64,000 nt of DNA. Source: Methylobacterium pseudosasicola (lineage in GTDB: Bacteria > Pseudomonadota > Alphaproteobacteria > Rhizobiales > Beijerinckiaceae). Numbering within the stretch: the first letter of the stretch is position 1; each line of letters opens with the position of its first letter. The translations under genes were made by a program, and so were the position numbers. The stretch spans positions 212,202 through 276,201 of the forward strand of contig NZ_FOTK01000004.1 of NCBI RefSeq assembly GCF_900114535.1, in the 5' to 3' direction. Positions 34,333 through 43,948 of the stretch are shown in pieces. The notes under the pieces were generated by a model, which was given only the letters and a program-made list of their open reading frames with translations, was not told where the DNA came from and ran no database searches.

Positions 34333-35775
34333 CTACTCGGCCGCGATGGTCCGGTTCGGGCGCAGGCGCCCGGCGACCTGCCGACGCAGGCCGGCGATGT
34401 CGAAGATCCAGACCAGCCCCCCGTAGAGCGCTGCTCCGGCCGGGACCAGCACCGCCAGGGCAGCGGCTGGCGGCAGGTGCCGGAACGGCGCCAGCGCCAG
34501 CCCCATCGCCCCGCAGGCCAGCGTCGCGGCGCCGATCTGGCCCCAGGGCAGCACGATCCGCTCCGGGCCGGTGAGCGCCCGCCAGCCAAGCCAGAGCGCG
34601 GCGGCGGCGAGCCCGAGGGTCTGGGCCAGGGCGACGCCCATCCCGCCCATCAGCCCGGGCAGCAACAGGAGGCCGGCGCCGTTGACCGCGAGCCCGACCA
34701 GCGCGGCGGCGATCACCGGAAAAGTCCGGCGGCGGATCTGGAAGACCGGGTTGAGGGCGTAGAACATCATCGACAGGCAGAACAGGCCGGGCATCAGCGC
34801 GACGCTGTAGCTCTCGAACGGGCCGCGATAGGCGTCGGGCACCACCAGCCCCTGGAGCGCCGGCAGCACCGCCCAGAACCCGACCGCGCAGGGCGCCAGC
34901 AGGGCGAACACCGTGCCGGCATTCTCGGCGACCTGCGCCTCGGCGGCCGCGCGGCCGTGCTGCTCCTCGGCCTGGACGGCGAACTGGAACAGCAGCAGGT
35001 CGAGGGCGGTGCCGAGCGTCATCAGCGAGCGCGAGGTGACGTCGGCGGCCAGCGCGAAATAGCCGGCCTCCGCGAAGCCCGCATGGCCGGCGATCGCGCC
35101 CCGGTTCACGAAGGCCAGGCACTGATAGGCGGTGTTGGCGGCGATCAGCGGCAGGCCGTAGCGGGCGAAGACGCCCCAGGTGGCGGTCAGGCGCGGCCGC
35201 TCGAAAGGATGTTCGGGATCGCGCAAAGGATGACGCAGCAGGAATACCGCGGCGAGCTGGCTGAGCCCGGCCGCCGCCAGCACCCAGGCCGGCTGCGGCA
35301 GCCACCAGGCGGCCCCGGCCATCATCAGGAAGGCGAGGACGTTCTTCACCGCCACGAGGCCGAGATAGAGCTTTCCGTCGAACCGGGCCCGGGCCAGGGC
35401 CGCGTGGTAGTCGAACACCCCGATGCCGAGGGCGGCGAGCCCGGTGCCGCACAGGACCGCCTCGCGCCCGGCCGCGCCGCCGCCGAAGCCGAACGCCCCG
35501 CAGAGAGAAGCCGCGGCGAGCAGCAGCAGGCCGATGCGCAGATAGGCCCGGTCGAGTCCGTGGCGGATCCAGGGCTCGTCCACGCGCACGCGCCCCGAAT
35601 AGAACCGCGTCGCCGACAGCCGCAGCCACTCGAACAGCACCGTGTTCAGCACGATCGCCCCGGTGGTCGCCAGAGCGAACCGGCCGAAATCAGCCGGCCC
35701 GAGCAGCTGGGCGATCAGGAGCCCGAGGACGAAGTTCAGCCCCGCATTGATCACGAAGGCGGCGATCACGGCCAT
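34333..35775 (-). CDS. Polysaccharide flippase (Wzx-like)
   Basis: A 480-residue membrane protein with 12 or more hydrophobic segments. The N-terminal 'FVINAGLNFVLGLLIAQLLG' followed by 'PADFGRFALATTGAIV' is the polysaccharide synthase/flippase signature. The ATG at 35775 has GAGG upstream and sits directly at the first helix; a start at 35910 would add 45 unlikely residues. It is a second flippase, distinct in sequence from the 5807 gene. No glycosyltransferase is adjacent, so its cargo is unclear. Confidence 0.88.
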   Translation of the reverse strand: MAVIAAFVINAGLNFVLGLLIAQLLGPADFGRFALATTGAIVLNTVLFEWLRLSATRFYSGRVRVDEPWIRHGLDRAYLRIGLLLLAAASLCGAFGFGGGAAGREAVLCGTGLAALGIGVFDYHAALARARFDGKLYLGLVAVKNVLAFLMMAGAAWWLPQPAWVLAAAGLSQLAAVFLLRHPLRDPEHPFERPRLTATWGVFARYGLPLIAANTAYQCLAFVNRGAIAGHAGFAEAGYFALAADVTSRSLMTLGTALDLLLFQFAVQAEEQHGRAAAEAQVAENAGTVFALLAPCAVGFWAVLPALQGLVVPDAYRGPFESYSVALMPGLFCLSMMFYALNPVFQIRRRTFPVIAAALVGLAVNGAGLLLLPGLMGGMGVALAQTLGLAAAALWLGWRALTGPERIVLPWGQIGAATLACGAMGLALAPFRHLPPAAALAVLVPAGAALYGGLVWIFDIAGLRRQVAGRLRPNRTIAAE

Positions 35776-35885
35776 GGACGGCGCCTCATGCGCGGCGAGG
35801 TTCTTTCGAGCTGCCCCAGGGATGTAGGCAGGGACCCGTAAGACTCTCCTAACGGGGCGGGAACAGGGCGAGGTCTGACGGGCCT

Positions 35886-36404
35886 CTACAACCCGCGCTC
35901 GTAGCGCCAAGCCTCCATCCCGTCCTCATAATAGGCGGGCTGCACGGCGAAGCGGGTGTAGCCCCGGCGCTCGTACAGGCGGATGCCGGCACCGTTGTCG
36001 GAGCGGACTTCGAGGCGCAGGCGGTCGCAGCCATGGGCGCGGGCCTGGGCCTCCGCGGCGTCGAGGAGCTTTCCGCCGAGCCCGAGGCCGCCGCGGTTGG
36101 GCGCCACGGCGATCGAGGCGAGGCGGGCGATCCGGCTGCCCCGCCGCCGCTCCAGCACCGCCGCGCCGACCAGGACCGGCTCCCGGTCCCCGTCCGGTCC
36201 CGGGATCAAAGCCGCCAGCACATCCATGCTGGGCGACAAGATCGCGTGGCGGATCGCCCGTCGCTCGGCCCGGTCGGTGGCGAAGGCCGCGTGTTCCAGG
36301 GCGACCAGGGCGTCGAGATCGGCGAGGCCGGCCGCCCGGATCAAAGGCTGCGGGAGCTCTTCTCCGTGTGACGCGCGCATGAGGGTGTTCATGGGGGCGC
36401 TCAC
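35886..36404 (-). CDS. GNAT acetyltransferase (RimI-like)
   Basis: A 172-residue GNAT with 'IRAAGLADLDALVALEHAAF' at the start, the CoA loop 'VAPNRGGLGLGGKLLDAAEA' and 'RLRLEVRSDNGAGIRLYERR' followed by 'GYTRFAVQPAYYEDG', typical of RimI and related protein N-alpha-acetyltransferases. A GTG at 36404 is given; ATGs at 36392 and 36380 are possible and none has a good ribosome-binding site. Substrate unknown. In Methylobacterium-type genomes such genes often lie beside the ornithine decarboxylase locus. Confidence 0.8.
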   Translation of the reverse strand: MSAPMNTLMRASHGEELPQPLIRAAGLADLDALVALEHAAFATDRAERRAIRHAILSPSMDVLAALIPGPDGDREPVLVGAAVLERRRGSRIARLASIAVAPNRGGLGLGGKLLDAAEAQARAHGCDRLRLEVRSDNGAGIRLYERRGYTRFAVQPAYYEDGMEAWRYERGL

Positions 36405-36779
36405 GCGTCGGCCGCGTCGGATCGCGCGCCTGCGGGTTTGAACACGGCTTCGGGATCATGCGCGCGGGCAAGGCGATCAAGCGCGGCTCTCGATCTGTTC
36501 GGCCCGGCCATCGCACGCTCGTCTGAGGGACATCGCTCCGGCGGTGAGATGCCCGCTTCCGGTCCGCTTGGGAAGCCCGCGGACCCGGCCGCCGCCGCCG
36601 AAATGCGCCGTTTTTGCAACGGCGGAGACCGACTGGGAATTGCGTGGGGAAATGCGGCTCGATCGGGCCCGAAACCCCTTGTTGTCGAGGGCCGATCTCC
36701 GTATATGCGCCCTGCCCAATTTCGCACGTGCCTGTGGCCGCGTGCCGGTTGGTGGGCATCCGGTCAACTGCCGGACAGC
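36405..36779. other. Non-coding stretch upstream of the ornithine decarboxylase leader
   Basis: Between the GNAT gene (minus) and the leader (plus). It holds the divergent promoters. A short minus-strand frame at 36401-36511 overlaps the GNAT GTG as GTGA, but has no ribosome-binding site or recognisable sequence. An A/T-containing patch lies at 36600-36625 ('gccgtttttgcaac'). Confidence 0.4.
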
Positions 36780-37190
36780 CGCCAGGGGTCTTAAAGGATC
36801 GATGGTCGCAAGGGTGGATCCCTACGGCCGGCATCCAGGTGGCAACACCGGACCCCGACAACAACCGGCAGCCGGAGGCGAAACCGGCGAACCCCGCTCT
36901 CCACGGGGGACGCAGCTTAAAGCAACGACGAACGGGCTTTTTTGGTCTCGTCGGCCCTCCAAAGGCCGGCACCGAAGAGGCTTGTTTCTCTTTGCCCGGC
37001 GTGCGGTGGGGGTCCTCCCTTCCAATCCACGGCAGCTTCCGGGTGCTCTGCGCCCGCCTGGATCGACGCGTCTCCAAAGCGCGTGGGTCCGCGCGACGCA
37101 TCGCCCCCTGACGCCGGCGACCCGTTGGGTCGTCACATCGACAGCGCGCCCGCAGGACGGGCGCTCGCGAACCCGTGCCGGGAGACGACC
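36780..37190 (+). promoter_or_regulatory. Long 5' leader of ornithine decarboxylase, candidate speF-type RNA
   Basis: About 400 bp directly upstream of the decarboxylase are free of a convincing gene. The sequence has several short hairpins: TGGAT/ATCCA (36815-36819, 36833-36837), AAAGC/GCTTT leading into a six-T run near 36920-36942, and CGGCC/GGCCG (36952-36956, 36964-36968). The speF leader (Rfam RF00518) is a known alphaproteobacterial motif of this size upstream of ornithine decarboxylase genes. I cannot align to the model, so identity rests on position, length and the hairpin-plus-T-run. Confidence 0.45.
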
Positions 37191-38357
37191 ATGACCGATC
37201 GCATCCGTGATTTCCTGCGCGTGCGCCGTGACCTCGGTCAGGACGAGGGGCCCGTGATGGTCCTCGACCTCGATGTCGTGCGCGACAACTACACCGCCTT
37301 CGCGCGCTCCCTGCCGGACACCCGCGTGTTCTACGCGGTGAAGGCCAACCCGGCCCCCGAGGTGCTGCGCCTGCTCGCCGAGATGGGCTCCTGCTTCGAC
37401 ACCGCCTCGGTGGCCGAGATGGAGATGGCGCTCGCCGCCGGCGCCACCCCGGACCGGATCTCCTTCGGCAACACCATCAAGAAGGAGCGCTGCATCGGCC
37501 GCGCGCTCAAGCTCGGCATCCGCCTGTTCGCGGTGGATTGCCAGGCCGAGGTCGAGAAGATCGTCCGGGCCGCCGAGGCCATGGAGGTCGCGGCCTCCGA
37601 CGTGTGCGTGTTCTGCCGCATCCTGTGCGACGGCGCCGGCGCCGATTGGCCGCTCTCGCGCAAGTTCGGCTGCGTGCCCGAGATGGCGACCGACGTGCTC
37701 GAGCACGCCCACCGGCACGGGCTGGAGGCCTACGGCATCTCGTTCCATGTCGGCTCGCAGCAGGGCAACACCGAGGCCTGGGACGGGGCCTTGGGCTCCG
37801 CGGCGGCGATCTTCCGCGAATGTGCCGAGCGCGGCATCTTCCTGTCGATGGTCAATCTCGGCGGCGGCTTCCCGACCAAGTACCTCAAGGCGGTGCCGGG
37901 CGTGGAGAGCTACGGCGAGGCGATCTTCCGCGGCCTGACCAAGCATTTCGGCAACCAGATCCCGGAGACGATCATCGAGCCGGGCCGCGGCATGGTCGGC
38001 AATGCCGGCCTGATCGAGGCCGAGGTTGTGCTGGTGTCGAAGAAGTCCGCGGATGCCGACGAGGTGCGCTGGGTCTATCTCGACATCGGCAAGTTCGGCG
38101 GCCTGGCCGAGACCATGGACGAGTCGATCCGCTACCCGATCCGCACCACCCGGGACGGAGACCGGACCGAGCCCTGCGTCATCGCCGGGCCGACCTGCGA
38201 CTCGGTGGACGTGCTCTACGAGCGGCAGCTCTACCCGCTGCCGGTCTCGCTCTCGATCGGCGACAAGGTCCTGATCGAGGGCACGGGCGCCTACACCACG
38301 ACCTACGCGGCGGTGGCCTTCAACGGCTTCCCGCCCCTCCAGCAGATCGTCATCTGA
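37191..38357 (+). CDS. Ornithine/lysine decarboxylase, alanine racemase fold (type III PLP)
   Basis: Makes putrescine (or cadaverine) by decarboxylating ornithine or lysine. The 388 residues show the PLP lysine in '[19 protein letters not shown]', '[19 protein letters not shown]', the glycine loop '[11 protein letters not shown]', '[13 protein letters not shown]' and the catalytic cysteine motif '[12 protein letters not shown]'. The ATG has GGGAGA 6 bp upstream; the frame stays open further upstream, but that part is the leader. A GNAT gene follows 128 bp downstream. Expression is probably set by the long leader. Confidence 0.94.
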   Translation: MTDRIRDFLRVRRDLGQDEGPVMVLDLDVVRDNYTAFARSLPDTRVFYAVKANPAPEVLRLLAEMGSCFDTASVAEMEMALAAGATPDRISFGNTIKKERCIGRALKLGIRLFAVDCQAEVEKIVRAAEAMEVAASDVCVFCRILCDGAGADWPLSRKFGCVPEMATDVLEHAHRHGLEAYGISFHVGSQQGNTEAWDGALGSAAAIFRECAERGIFLSMVNLGGGFPTKYLKAVPGVESYGEAIFRGLTKHFGNQIPETIIEPGRGMVGNAGLIEAEVVLVSKKSADADEVRWVYLDIGKFGGLAETMDESIRYPIRTTRDGDRTEPCVIAGPTCDSVDVLYERQLYPLPVSLSIGDKVLIEGTGAYTTTYAAVAFNGFPPLQQIVI

Positions 38358-38485
38358 TTTTTTCGGACTGTTCCGGCGGCCTAGGGCCGCTGGACATCGA
38401 TCTCCAAAAATCGCACGGATGGGGGTGCTCGGCCCGCCATCCGAAAACAGCTTCTCCCGCTTGTCGGCCCGGGGAGGGCACAGTC

Positions 38486-39037
38486 ATGATCGAGATCCGT
38501 GCGGAGCGCATCCATGACGTCCCAGCGCGCGAGCGCCTCTTGGACGCGTGCTTTGCCGGCAATCGACGCGCCAGGACCTCGGAGCGCCTGCGCGAGGGCC
38601 GTCTGCCCGCCCGCGGCCTCGCCTTCGCGGCCACCCGGCATGGCCGCCTCGTCGGCACCCTGCGCCTGTGGCACGTCGAGGCCGGGCTCGCCCGCCCTGC
38701 GCTGCTGCTCGGGCCGCTCGCGGTCGATCCGGAGATCCAGGGCCAGGGGCTCGGCTCGGTGATGATGCAGGCTGCCCTCGGCCGGGCGGAATCCCTCGGC
38801 CACGGCGCCGTGCTGCTGGTGGGCGACGCGCCGTACTACGTCCGGTTCGGCTTCGACCGGGCGCTGGCGGATGGGCTCACCCTGCCGGGCCCGTTCGAGC
38901 GTGCGCGGTTCCTCGGCCTGGAACTGCGCCCGGGGGCACTCACGGGCGCCGAGGGGATGGTCCGGGCCACGGGCGTCCTCGCTCCGGTCGAGACGGTGTC
39001 GGACGAGGCCGCGGTCGCGCGACGACGCGCCGCCTGA
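38486..39037 (+). CDS. GNAT N-acetyltransferase downstream of ornithine decarboxylase
   Basis: A 183-residue GNAT of the YhbS-like group: 'IRAERIHDVPARERLLDACF' at the start, CoA loop 'VDPEIQGQGLGSVMMQAALG' and 'GHGAVLLVGDAPYYVRFGFD', continuing to 'PGPFERARFLGLEL'. GGGGAGGG lies 8 bp upstream of the ATG. It follows ornithine decarboxylase on the same strand, so polyamine acetylation is an attractive but unproven idea; YhbS-like proteins usually have unknown substrates. Confidence 0.85.
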   Translation: MIEIRAERIHDVPARERLLDACFAGNRRARTSERLREGRLPARGLAFAATRHGRLVGTLRLWHVEAGLARPALLLGPLAVDPEIQGQGLGSVMMQAALGRAESLGHGAVLLVGDAPYYVRFGFDRALADGLTLPGPFERARFLGLELRPGALTGAEGMVRATGVLAPVETVSDEAAVARRRAA

Positions 39038-39079
39038 TCTGTCACGCCAGGACCGGTCCCGGTGAGCGTGGGACCGGTC

Positions 39080-39649
39080 TCAGTGGATCGTCTCACCCTT
39101 CTCGATGGCCGACGGGGTGGGCGCGACCGCCATCTTCTGCGCGATCTCCTGGCCGACCCGGAACAGGGCCTCCCGCAGGGGCGCCAGCGCCGACTTGCCG
39201 CCATCCACCTCGATCAGGCCATGCGCGATCAGCAGGTGGTCGGCCACGAGGTCGAGGGTCGAGGCGGGAGCCGTGGAGGGACGCGGCGGCGGCGGCACGA
39301 ATCGGCCGAGACCGCCTTGCGCCTCGGTCTCGGTGCCGCCGGGCGCGAGCTCGGTGATCGAGCCGAGGAAGCCCAGGAAGGTCTGATTCGGTGGCCCGTA
39401 GGAGGGCACCGCCCCGGCCGCCGCCCAGATCGAGCCACCCCCGTCCCGGGCCAGGCGGAACCGGACGACGAACTCCGCCTGGGCCTGCGCCGCCTCCTTG
39501 ATGACGGCCCGCAAGACCGCGCCGTCCTCGGTGTGGAGCCGCTCGAACCAGCCCTGCCCGACCGCGTCCTGCCGATCCTGCCCGGTGAGGCCGTGCCATT
39601 CGGGGCTGACATAGGTCAGCGCCCCGGCAGCGTCGGTCATGAAGATCAT
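39080..39649 (-). CDS. PAS domain protein
   Basis: A 189-residue protein. PAS spans about 4-105: 'MTDAAGALTYVSPEWHGLTG', 'GWFERLHTEDGAVLRAVIKE', 'FRLARDGGGSIWAAAGAVPS'. The C-terminal 80 residues have a proline-rich linker and a short amphipathic part with no known output domain. The ATG at 39649 has GGAGG 8 bp upstream, which settles the start against a much longer open frame. Signalling partner unknown. Confidence 0.83.
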   Translation of the reverse strand: MIFMTDAAGALTYVSPEWHGLTGQDRQDAVGQGWFERLHTEDGAVLRAVIKEAAQAQAEFVVRFRLARDGGGSIWAAAGAVPSYGPPNQTFLGFLGSITELAPGGTETEAQGGLGRFVPPPPRPSTAPASTLDLVADHLLIAHGLIEVDGGKSALAPLREALFRVGQEIAQKMAVAPTPSAIEKGETIH

Positions 39650-39928
39650 CGTTTGGCCTCCGGTCGCGGATGGCGGCTCGATCGGCACATTCGCAAATCG
39701 GGAGCACGGGGTGCATCGGCAATCGCGCAGGGCCGCGGCCCGTTCCGGATAAGCTGACAGGAAAGTCGGAATGCCGCGGATTCCTCCGTCGGCGCCGCAG
39801 CCCGAGCATACCGGCGATGCGCCCGGTTGCGGCGGCGTCCACCGCCCTGGCCGCCATCGTGCATTGCGCCCGGCGACCGCGATCCCGCATAGACGGGGCG
39901 CCGGTTTCCCCAGAAGGCCTTTTGACCG
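39650..39928. other. Intergenic region upstream of dgcN
   Basis: The 279 bp between divergent PAS and dgcN genes must hold both promoters. No repeats or clear sigma-70 boxes are seen. Confidence 0.4.
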
Positions 39929-40942
39929 ATGCAGATCGCCACGCCTTATCTGATGTTCCTGGGCGACGTGCCCGACACGCTGGCGGCCAAGACCGCCTAC
40001 GGCATCAAGGATTGGCGCCCGGACTGGTGCGTCGGCCAGATGCGGCTCCCCGGCTGCGCCGCCGATCTCGGCATCCCCGACATGACCCTGCCGGAGGCCT
40101 TGGCCAAGGGCTGCCGGACCCTGGTGATCGGCGTCGTCAATGCCGGCGGCGTGCTGCCGGACCATTGGGTGAAGGAGATCGTGGCGGCGATCGAGGCCGG
40201 GCTCGACGTGGCGAGCGGCCTGCACGTCAAGCTCGGCGCGGTCCCGGCCATCGCCGAGGCCGCCGCACGGCGCGGCCGGCAGCTCCACGACGTGCGCCAC
40301 ACCGACGAGCGCTTCCCCACCGGCAAGGGTACCAAGCGCGCGGGCCGGCGCCTGCTCACCGTCGGCACCGATTGCTCGGTCGGCAAGAAGTACACCGTGC
40401 TGGCCCTGGAGCGCGGCATGCGCGAGCGCGGCCTCGACGCGGATTTCTGCGCCACCGGCCAGACCGGCGTGTTCATCTCCGGCCGGGGCGTCGCCATCGA
40501 CGCCGTGGTGGCCGACTTCATCTCCGGCGCCGTCGAGACGATCTCCCCCGAGGCCGCACCGAATCACTGGGACCTGATCGAGGGCCAGGGCTCGCTGTTC
40601 CACCCGTCTTTCGCGGGCGTCAGCCTCGGGCTGCTGCACGGCGCCCAGGCGGATGCCTTCGTGGTCTGCCACGAGCCCACCCGCACCACCATGCGCGGCG
40701 TGAAGCACCCCCTGCCGACCCTCCAGCAGGTGATCGACCTCAATGTGCAGCTCGGCAGCCTGACCAACCCGGCGATCCGCCCGGTGGGGATCTCCGTGAA
40801 CACACAGGCGCTCGGCGAGAGCGAGGCGAAGGCGCTGCTGGAAAAGCTCGCCGCGGAGCACGGCCTGCCCGCCACCGATCCGGTGCGCTTCGGCGTCGCC
40901 GGGCTGGTCGACCGGATCGTCGCCGATTTCCCGGAGGTCTGA
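39929..40942 (+). CDS. dgcN: DUF1611 family D-glutamate N-acetyltransferase
   Basis: A 337-residue DUF1611/P-loop-like protein. It shows 'PDMTLPEALAKGCRTLVIGV', the nucleotide-binding-like loop 'VGTDCSVGKKYTVLALERGM', 'CATGQTGVFISGRGV' and 'LIEGQGSLFHPSFAGVSLGL'. In the described D-glutamate catabolic route of marine bacteria, DgcN acetylates D-Glu and DgcA racemises the N-acetyl product. Its stop is one base before the dgcA ATG, so both genes form one operon. Earlier annotations call this family NAD-dependent epimerase-like or unknown. Confidence 0.88.
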   Translation: MQIATPYLMFLGDVPDTLAAKTAYGIKDWRPDWCVGQMRLPGCAADLGIPDMTLPEALAKGCRTLVIGVVNAGGVLPDHWVKEIVAAIEAGLDVASGLHVKLGAVPAIAEAAARRGRQLHDVRHTDERFPTGKGTKRAGRRLLTVGTDCSVGKKYTVLALERGMRERGLDADFCATGQTGVFISGRGVAIDAVVADFISGAVETISPEAAPNHWDLIEGQGSLFHPSFAGVSLGLLHGAQADAFVVCHEPTRTTMRGVKHPLPTLQQVIDLNVQLGSLTNPAIRPVGISVNTQALGESEAKALLEKLAAEHGLPATDPVRFGVAGLVDRIVADFPEV

Positions 40943-40943
40943 C

Positions 40944-41927
40944 ATGACTCGCCGCCTGACCCTGTCCGTCGAGCGCTTCCCGATCGCCGGGGCCTTCACG
41001 ATCTCCCGCGGCAGCCGCACCGAGATCGCCGTGGTGGTGGCGACGATCACGGACGCGAACGGGGTCGGGCGCGGCGAATGCGTGCCCTATCCGCGCTACG
41101 GCGAGAGCGTCGAGAGCGTCGTCGCCCTGATCGAGGCGCAGGCCGATGCCATCGCCGCCGGGATCGGGCGGGACGAACTCACAGCGCGGATGAAGGCGGG
41201 CGCTGCGCGCAACGCCCTCGACTGCGCCCTGTTCGACCTGGAGGCCAAGCTCCAGGGCCGCCGGGCCTGGGAGATCGCCGGGCTGGCCGTCCCCGCCCCG
41301 GCGGTGACCGCCTACACGCTGAGCCTCGGCACACCCGAGAGCATGGGCGAGGCCGCCCGGGCCGCCTCCCACCGGCCGCTGCTCAAGGTCAAACTTGGCG
41401 GGGAAGGCGACCCCGAGCGCATCGCCGCCGTGCGGGCGGGCGCGCCGCAAGCGCGGCTGATCGTCGACGCCAACGAGGCGTGGCGGCCGGAAACGGTCGA
41501 AGCCAACCTCGCGGCCTGCCTGGAAGCCGGCGTCGCCCTGATCGAGCAGCCGCTCCCGGCCGATGCCGACGCCCTGCTCGCCGAGATCCCACACCCGGTC
41601 CCGGTCTGCGCCGACGAGAGCCTGCACGACCGCGCCGGCCTCGACGCCTTGGCTGGCCTCTACGACGCGATCAACATCAAGCTCGACAAGACCGGCGGCC
41701 TCACCGAGGCGGTGCTGCTGGCCCGCGAGGCCAAGGCCCGCGGCCTCTCCGTGATGGTCGGCTGCATGCTCGGCACCTCGCTCGGCATGGCCCCCGCCAC
41801 GCTGCTGGCGTCCCAGGCCGATTTCGTCGATCTCGACGGCCCGCTGCTCCTCGCCCGCGACCGCGACCCGCCGCTGCGTTACGACGGGAGCATCGTGCAC
41901 CCGCCGGAGCCGGATTTGTGGGGGTAG
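40944..41927 (+). CDS. dgcA: Enolase-superfamily N-acetyl-D-glutamate racemase / dipeptide epimerase
   Basis: A 327-residue muconate-lactonising/dipeptide epimerase subgroup enzyme. The capping domain opens with 'ISRGSRTEIAVVVATI'. The barrel bears the KxK pair in 'LLKVKLGGEGDP', metal ligands in 'IVDANEAW', 'LIEQPLPAD' and 'VCADES', and the second lysine in 'INIKLDKTGGLTEA'. Both lysines are retained, so it can do 1,1-proton transfer. The link to N-acetyl-D-glutamate comes from its dgcN partner; L-Ala-D/L-Glu epimerase activity is the alternative. Confidence 0.9.
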   Translation: MTRRLTLSVERFPIAGAFTISRGSRTEIAVVVATITDANGVGRGECVPYPRYGESVESVVALIEAQADAIAAGIGRDELTARMKAGAARNALDCALFDLEAKLQGRRAWEIAGLAVPAPAVTAYTLSLGTPESMGEAARAASHRPLLKVKLGGEGDPERIAAVRAGAPQARLIVDANEAWRPETVEANLAACLEAGVALIEQPLPADADALLAEIPHPVPVCADESLHDRAGLDALAGLYDAINIKLDKTGGLTEAVLLAREAKARGLSVMVGCMLGTSLGMAPATLLASQADFVDLDGPLLLARDRDPPLRYDGSIVHPPEPDLWG

Positions 41928-42014
41928 GGGAGGCTGGCGGCAGCCATCGATGGTGGTGGATCGCGGCCGCGTTTAACCGGCTCTCCTCCGCCGCGAAGCC
42001 GTAACCGTCCCGGT

Positions 42015-43688
42015 TCAGGCCGCCCGGACTGTCGCGAGGAAGCGGAGGACTTCGCCGTTCAGATGCTCGGATTGGTGTGACAACTCGGAGGCCGCCGACA
42101 GCACCTGATTGGCCGCCGCCCCCGTCGCTTCCGAAGCGCGCGCGACGCCCGTGATGTTGCTCGTCACCTCGCTGGTGCCGGTGGACGCCTGAGCGACGTT
42201 GCGAACGATTTCCTGCGTCGCCGCACCCTGTTGTTCGACGGCGGCGGCGATCGAGGTTGCAACGCCGTTGATCTCGCGGATGCGCGTAGTGATCGAGCCG
42301 ATCGCCGCCACCGCTTGGCTCGCCACGCCCTGGATCTGGCTGATCTGGCCGCTGATCTCCTCCGTCGCCCGTGCCGTCTGCGTGGCCAGTTCCTTGACCT
42401 CGGTGGCGACCACCGCGAAGCCCCGACCGGCCTCGCCGGCGCGCGCCGCCTCGATGGTGGCGTTGAGCGCCAGAAGATTGGTCTGGCTCGCGATGTTGGA
42501 GATCAGCCCGACCATGTCGCCGATTCGGGACGAGGCTTGGCCGAGGGCCTGGACGAGCTGCAGGGTCTGGTCCGCCTCGCCGACCGCCGTCCGTGCCAGA
42601 TCGGATGAGCCCGACACTTGACGCCCGATCTCCTGCACGGACGATCCGAGTTCCTCGGCCGCCGCAGCGACGGTGTTGACGTTGGCCGCGGCTTGTTCGG
42701 CGGCGGCCGCAACCGACCCGGACTGGTTTGCGGTTTCGCCCGCCGTGATCGTCATGGACTGTGCGGTCGTCTGAAGTTCCGTGGCGGCGGAGGAGACCAT
42801 GCCGACGATACCGCCGACCGCGTCTTCGAAAGCATCGGCCATCTGGCGCATGCCGGCCTTGCGCTGTTCCTCGGCAGAAGCCCGGGCCAGCACCGTTTCC
42901 TCTTCCAGTTGACGCGTCCGCACCAGATTTTCCCGAGACGCCTCGACGGCAGCGGCAATGGAACCAACCTCGTTGGTGCGGTCCGTGTAAGGAACCGAGG
43001 CGTCGACATCGCCGGAAGCCTAATTCCGCATGCGCAGGATCAGGCGGTCGATCGGTCGCGTAACGCCGACGAGCACATAGACGATGCCGGCCAGCCCAAA
43101 CGCGAAGGATACGCTGCAGAGCAGGCCGATGATCCAGAGGGCATGCACATAGGTTGCTTCGGATTTGATCTTGGCTTCGTCGCCCCCCGAAACATTCAAG
43201 GCCGTGCTTCGATCGAGCGACTCGATCGAAGCATCGAACGGCTTGCGGGACGCCTGAAAAATTTCGTTCAGGACCCCCTGATCCTTTGCTTGCGCAGCAG
43301 ACATGATCCGCGATCGGAATTCTAGGTAAGCGCTCCAGTTCTGCTGATAGGCAATCCAGGCGGCTCGTTCTTCCGGGCTCGCGATCAGCGGTTCATAGCG
43401 GGTTGCGACGGCTTCGACGTCCTTGAGGCGGCGAGCCGACACCAAATCGAGTTCCGGAACGGGCTCGATTGCCGTCACGTATCGGGCGTCGACAAGTCGG
43501 AGTCGTGTCACTTTGTATTTCAGCTCGCCAAGGGCTTGTACGCTGGGCATCCAGTTATCGGATAGATCGCGGGCATTGGCGTTGACGGCGCGCAACTGCA
43601 GCGCGCTCATGGCACCTTGAACGAGGAAGCCGATCGCGAGCAGCCCGATCAGGCCTCTCAGAACAAACGATATTCTCATGCGCATCAC
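42015..43688 (-). pseudogene. Transmembrane methyl-accepting chemotaxis protein split by an amber codon in HAMP
   Basis: A single 558-codon frame broken by TAG at 43020-43022. The 5' part (43020-43688) has a TM helix, a four-helix-bundle ligand domain, a second TM and the start of HAMP ('GVTRPIDRLILRMRN'). Directly after TAG the same frame continues '[20 protein letters not shown]', the rest of HAMP, then the signalling domain ('[20 protein letters not shown]'). The expected residue is leucine, so TTG to TAG is one base change. The 3' part could be re-initiated internally (GTG/ATG near 42923). Without suppression no full receptor is made. Confidence 0.88.
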
Positions 43689-43948
43689 CAGATCCCCGTT
43701 AGAGGGGCGTACAAACGCCCGCTAAATTGATAGTTAAATTTCGAGAATAAGTTTCAGGATGAGGTAGGCAGATGCTGTCTTCCTGAGCTGCTGAGACCTG
43801 GGCTGCCGCCGTCAGTTGTCGATGCAATGATCGACGCAAATACTTTAGTGCAGCATTCAATGTAGATATTTATGTTTGAACTTGGCTCCAATATCAGTTG
43901 CGCCGGGGTTGTGCTGATAGGAGTCTTTTCTATTGGGAGAACGACAGC

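Noticed and set aside
36401..36511. Short minus-strand frame that overlaps the GNAT start as GTGA
   Set aside because: No ribosome-binding site or family pattern; the overlap alone is weak evidence.
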